Program-made: the position numbers and the translations under genes | Part shown: positions 61,506-64,000 of the stretch, one piece after another | How the letters are laid out: each line of letters begins with the position of its first letter | How positions within the stretch are numbered: the first letter of the stretch is position 1 | Assembly: GCA_025766275.1 (NCBI GenBank) | Contig: JAFKAC010000068.1 | Span: 1 to 64,000, forward strand | From: Lactarius indigo | Lineage: Eukaryota; Basidiomycota; Agaricomycetes; Russulales; Russulaceae | Direction of reading: 5' to 3' | Length of the DNA stretch: 64,000 bases | Notes under the pieces: model-generated | Told to the model about the DNA's origin: nothing | Databases searched by the model: none | The model's input: the letters and a program-made list of their open reading frames with translations, nothing else

Positions 61506-61812
61506 CAACAGGGTCCAAAACTATTGGCACTTTCAGAGCCACTGGCACATGGTGCGGACATACTAAATTCACCAGCGCGGTTCATAATTAAGTGGGAGGA
61601 GAGCCTGAGATCTTCGGAAAATTGGTTATGTTGCAAATATTGAGTTATGGAATAACGTTACCGTGTCAAAAGCAACAATATATAGATTTATTTTGTATTT
61701 ACAACATTTATTTTCCCTCGGAAAAGCATTAGCATGGGTGTGTTCAAACTCCGCTAATTTACCTCTGTTCAAAATTTCCAAAACGGAAAGTGCCAATAGT
61801 TTTGGATGCTGC
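61506..61812. mobile_element. TA-flanked MITE (Tc1/mariner-like ends)
   Basis: Terminal inverted repeats share CCAAAACTATTGGCACTTTC (left from about 61514, right mirrored at about 61786-61806). The element is flanked by TA on both sides (61504-61505 and 61813-61814), the target duplication of the Tc1/mariner group. It is about 307 bp and has no transposase frame, so it is non-autonomous. It lies where other units carry the companion gene region, which is missing here. Confidence 0.8.
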
Positions 61813-62951
61813 TATCCAGTACATATAATCGCGCAGTACGTGTGCAGTCTTACCTTATACCGTGCAGCATGTTCGTTACCGTACCGACTATTTACTCAAG
61901 ACTACAGGCACAGTCTCCAAAGTGCGCAGTCCTCAGTCGTCCTCGTCCGCGCATCAGATCACTTTTCCTCCTGCTGCACACGCGCCACATCCAGCTTAGC
62001 GAATAGCGAATCTCTTGGATGAGCAAAGAATCACTTTCCGTTCAAGCTACATGCGATGTGATGTAGCTTTCATCAAGTGAACACGATTGCGTTCTTCCAC
62101 CACGCCGAGTTGGTGAAGCGCAGTTCTCTGGTGCAGAATCTACAGTTCTTGTAACCTACTGTAATCAGGGACAATATTCCCACTTTTCCTCAACATTGCC
62201 ATGGTATCAGCTTGACTTGATTTTTTATTTTTATTTTGACTATTTGTGACGCTAAAATGAGGGCCGCAGCATTAGGGTAAACCAGCGACAAAATCTTGTT
62301 CTTTGAATAGGCGATACGACAAAAAAGAGTTTCAACATGCTAGGTGCCAATGGGTCAATCTGAAACACTGTGGATTTTCGCCGATCGAACTTATGTACAT
62401 CAAGTGACTCGCTTGGGATTATTGGACTCCGTGTCGGTGGTTCCACCCCAAGGACGCACACCCCGGACAGGTCAACTGGATTTCCAGAATGCAGCAAATA
62501 CATTCACAAATGCCTCATTTTACAAACCCAACCATGGACGCACCCTGCGCCACGTCGTTCAATATTTCGCGTCACTGGCACCCGTGCCGCGCTTCCAGCT
62601 ACCAAACGTTTGCCATGAAGCGCAGCATAGCAGTACGTGAATATAACTATATGTACGTTTTGGGTGTCGTTGATCTTCCGACGGCTCGCAATTCAGGGGA
62701 ATTATCTTCTCTACACAAACTGGAAACGCTGCGGAGATGTATGCGCCCCACTGGCAACGCGCCTCTCATTTCGCTGCGCAGTTTCTCATGCAATTTCTTT
62801 TTGATTTCGTTGTTATCCCCATCGGCCTGATGGTCACATGTTCAGGTGACCGTGTCGCAATGTGAACGAGCACATATCTGCGCAGATCCCACACCTGAGC
62901 TTGACGTAGATTCATCAATCTGCTATGCGTGGAACTCGGGGACCTTGCGAG

Positions 62952-62958
62952 TATAAAA
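62952..62958 (+). promoter_or_regulatory. TATA box, LysM copy 7
   Basis: TATAAAA 74 nt before the ATG in the conserved promoter context. Confidence 0.7.
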
Positions 62959-63025
62959 TAGAGGGCTGCTCCCCTTCTTCAGACCAACAACCATTCTACC
63001 CAATCTCTACTTTACAGTCTTTACC

Positions 63026-63711
63026 ATGCGCACCATCTCCACTGCTACCTTTGTTTCCGTTCTCATTTTGGCGTCCACCCTAGCCTTCGCTCTTCCACAA
63101 GCTAAACCAGCAACTGGTCCTGCTCCGAAACAATCTCCAGCCCCATCGAACCCCTCGTCTTCTGACAAGGCTGCTCCCTGCACAGATACCTATACCCTCC
63201 CGTAAGTCTTACAATCTCCTATCTCTCCGTGGCGCCTCCCGATGCACGTGTACTGATTGTCTTGCTCGTCACCAGGCAAGCTGAGCCTTGCGATACCCTC
63301 GTCACGGAGCTCGGCCTGAGCAAGGCTGATATTCTGTCGCTGAATTCCGGCCTAAGCTGTAAGTGTCCCTGATAGAATGGAATGGGGCAGAGCTCTGACT
63401 AAGAACTGACCGCCATCACAGGCGACAGCAACATCCCCGCTGGGAAAGTATTGTGCATTAAGAAACCGAAGCAAGAGTCCAAGTCGGCGCCTGCGTGCAA
63501 GACTCAGGCGACCGCCACGGACACGACGTGCGACGGACTGGTGTCCAAGTTTGGTCTGACTGCGAAGAAATTCGTCGAGTACAACAGTAATGTGAACAGC
63601 AACTGCACGAACCTCGTTCCGGGACAGGCGGTACGTGTAATTTCTCTCGTCATAGAAGGTGCGACATAGCACTAAAGAATTCGGGATTAGTACTGCGTGG
63701 CCCTCGATTGA
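63026..63711 (+). CDS. Secreted two-LysM protein, copy 7
   Basis: Four exons (63026-63201, 63276-63358, 63422-63630, 63691-63711) give 162 aa. Signal peptide (FVSVLILASTLAFA), linker, LysM1 (PCDTLVTELGLSKADILSLN, LSC, IPAGKVLC) and LysM2 (ACKTQ, TCDGLVSKFGLTAKKF, CTNLVPGQA, YCVALD). It has the shortest linker between the two domains and the Tyr-to-Gln change shared with copy 6. The hairpin region follows at 63884-63917, and the array appears to continue past the window. Confidence 0.9.
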
Positions 63712-64000
63712 TACCCGGGAAACACAGATCCAGTCCGTCAATAGTGACGAGATGTTTGGTCGTGCACATTTAGTCATACTATACATCGACCGTCTTCTGT
63801 GTGGAGGGTGGAGTTGAATTGATCACAGAGTTTTCTCGTCTCTCGTTCTAACTACAGACTGTCTTTATTGTGGTTTCTCCTCAACTACTAATCGAATAGT
63901 AGACGACTTTGAGTCGTACTTATACCGTGTCTTATGCATTTCCGAGTCATGGCCGAACCTCAGTTGCTTCCGGTTTGAATCCAATTTCGTGCGCCGGAAA

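Larger units (their letters stand above)
39402..64000 (+). repeat. Tandem array of LysM-gene repeat units (seven genes)
   Basis: Diverged direct repeats of roughly 2.8-5 kb each carry one LysM gene on the plus strand; the array runs off the window edge. Shared landmarks recur in order. First comes an A/T-rich start with TATAAACGCGCAGT, then a segment ending in CTGCACACGTGCCAC. Next come the motif GCAGCATTAGGGTAAACC and the core promoter GGGTATAAAA. The LysM gene follows, then a hairpin region with GAGTCGTAATTATACC. Unit length differs through insertions (SINE, MITE), a missing segment before copy 4, and an extra 0.8-1.3 kb in the units before copies 5 and 6. The roughly 1.5 kb upstream of each LysM promoter contains no gene I can support apart from the minus-strand companion listed separately. 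Confidence 0.9.

Noticed and set aside
40020..62290. TTAGGGTAAACC motif repeated once per unit, suggesting telomeric sequence
   Set aside because: It occurs singly in each unit as part of a longer conserved block, not as tandem telomere repeats.
1..64000. CRISPR array, operon or prophage features
   Set aside because: No regularly spaced short repeats and no co-directional intronless gene runs; the gene structure is fungal throughout.

Overview
This window looks like a chromosomal segment of a filamentous basidiomycete, most likely an Agaricomycete. Genes are split by many short introns of about 50-70 nt with fungal GT-AG ends. The gene content (NACHT-ankyrin NLRs, F-box proteins, IML2/TTC39, LysM secreted proteins) fits such a fungus. 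The taxon is an inference; no marker gene fixes it. I rebuilt exon structures by hand from splice signals and reading-frame continuity, without RNA evidence or database search.

Left part (1-32 kb): a decayed NACHT-ankyrin NLR on the minus strand (1132-5666), then a run of mostly housekeeping-type genes. These are an IML2/TTC39-family protein (-), a 951-aa disordered coiled-coil protein (-), a 205-aa unknown protein (-) divergent from an aldo/keto reductase (+), a 13-exon alpha/beta-hydrolase (-) and an 11-exon F-box protein (-). From about 28.5 to 32.3 kb only a weak 300-codon open frame is seen.

Middle (32.3-39.4 kb): an intact NLR of 1,166 aa (+) lies in inverted orientation to the decayed copy, so the two bracket about 26.7 kb. 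It is followed by a two-HKD phospholipase D-like gene of 743 aa (+).

Right part (39.4 kb to the window edge): a tandem array of diverged repeat units, each carrying one small secreted two-LysM gene on the plus strand. Seven gene copies are present and all seven have intact, spliceable frames (146-173 aa). Each has a TATAAAA box about 58-74 nt before the ATG and a conserved short hairpin region about 200 nt after the stop. Four units also keep traces of a small unknown gene on the minus strand, intact only in one unit. A tRNA-derived SINE with a 15-bp target duplication sits in an intron of LysM copy 2, and a TA-flanked MITE sits in the last unit. Copies 3 and 4 have turned part of the linker coding sequence into an intron.

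Taken together, the window joins intracellular fungal immune-type receptors with a freshly amplified chitin-binding effector family. Whether the two groups are functionally connected is not shown by the sequence.
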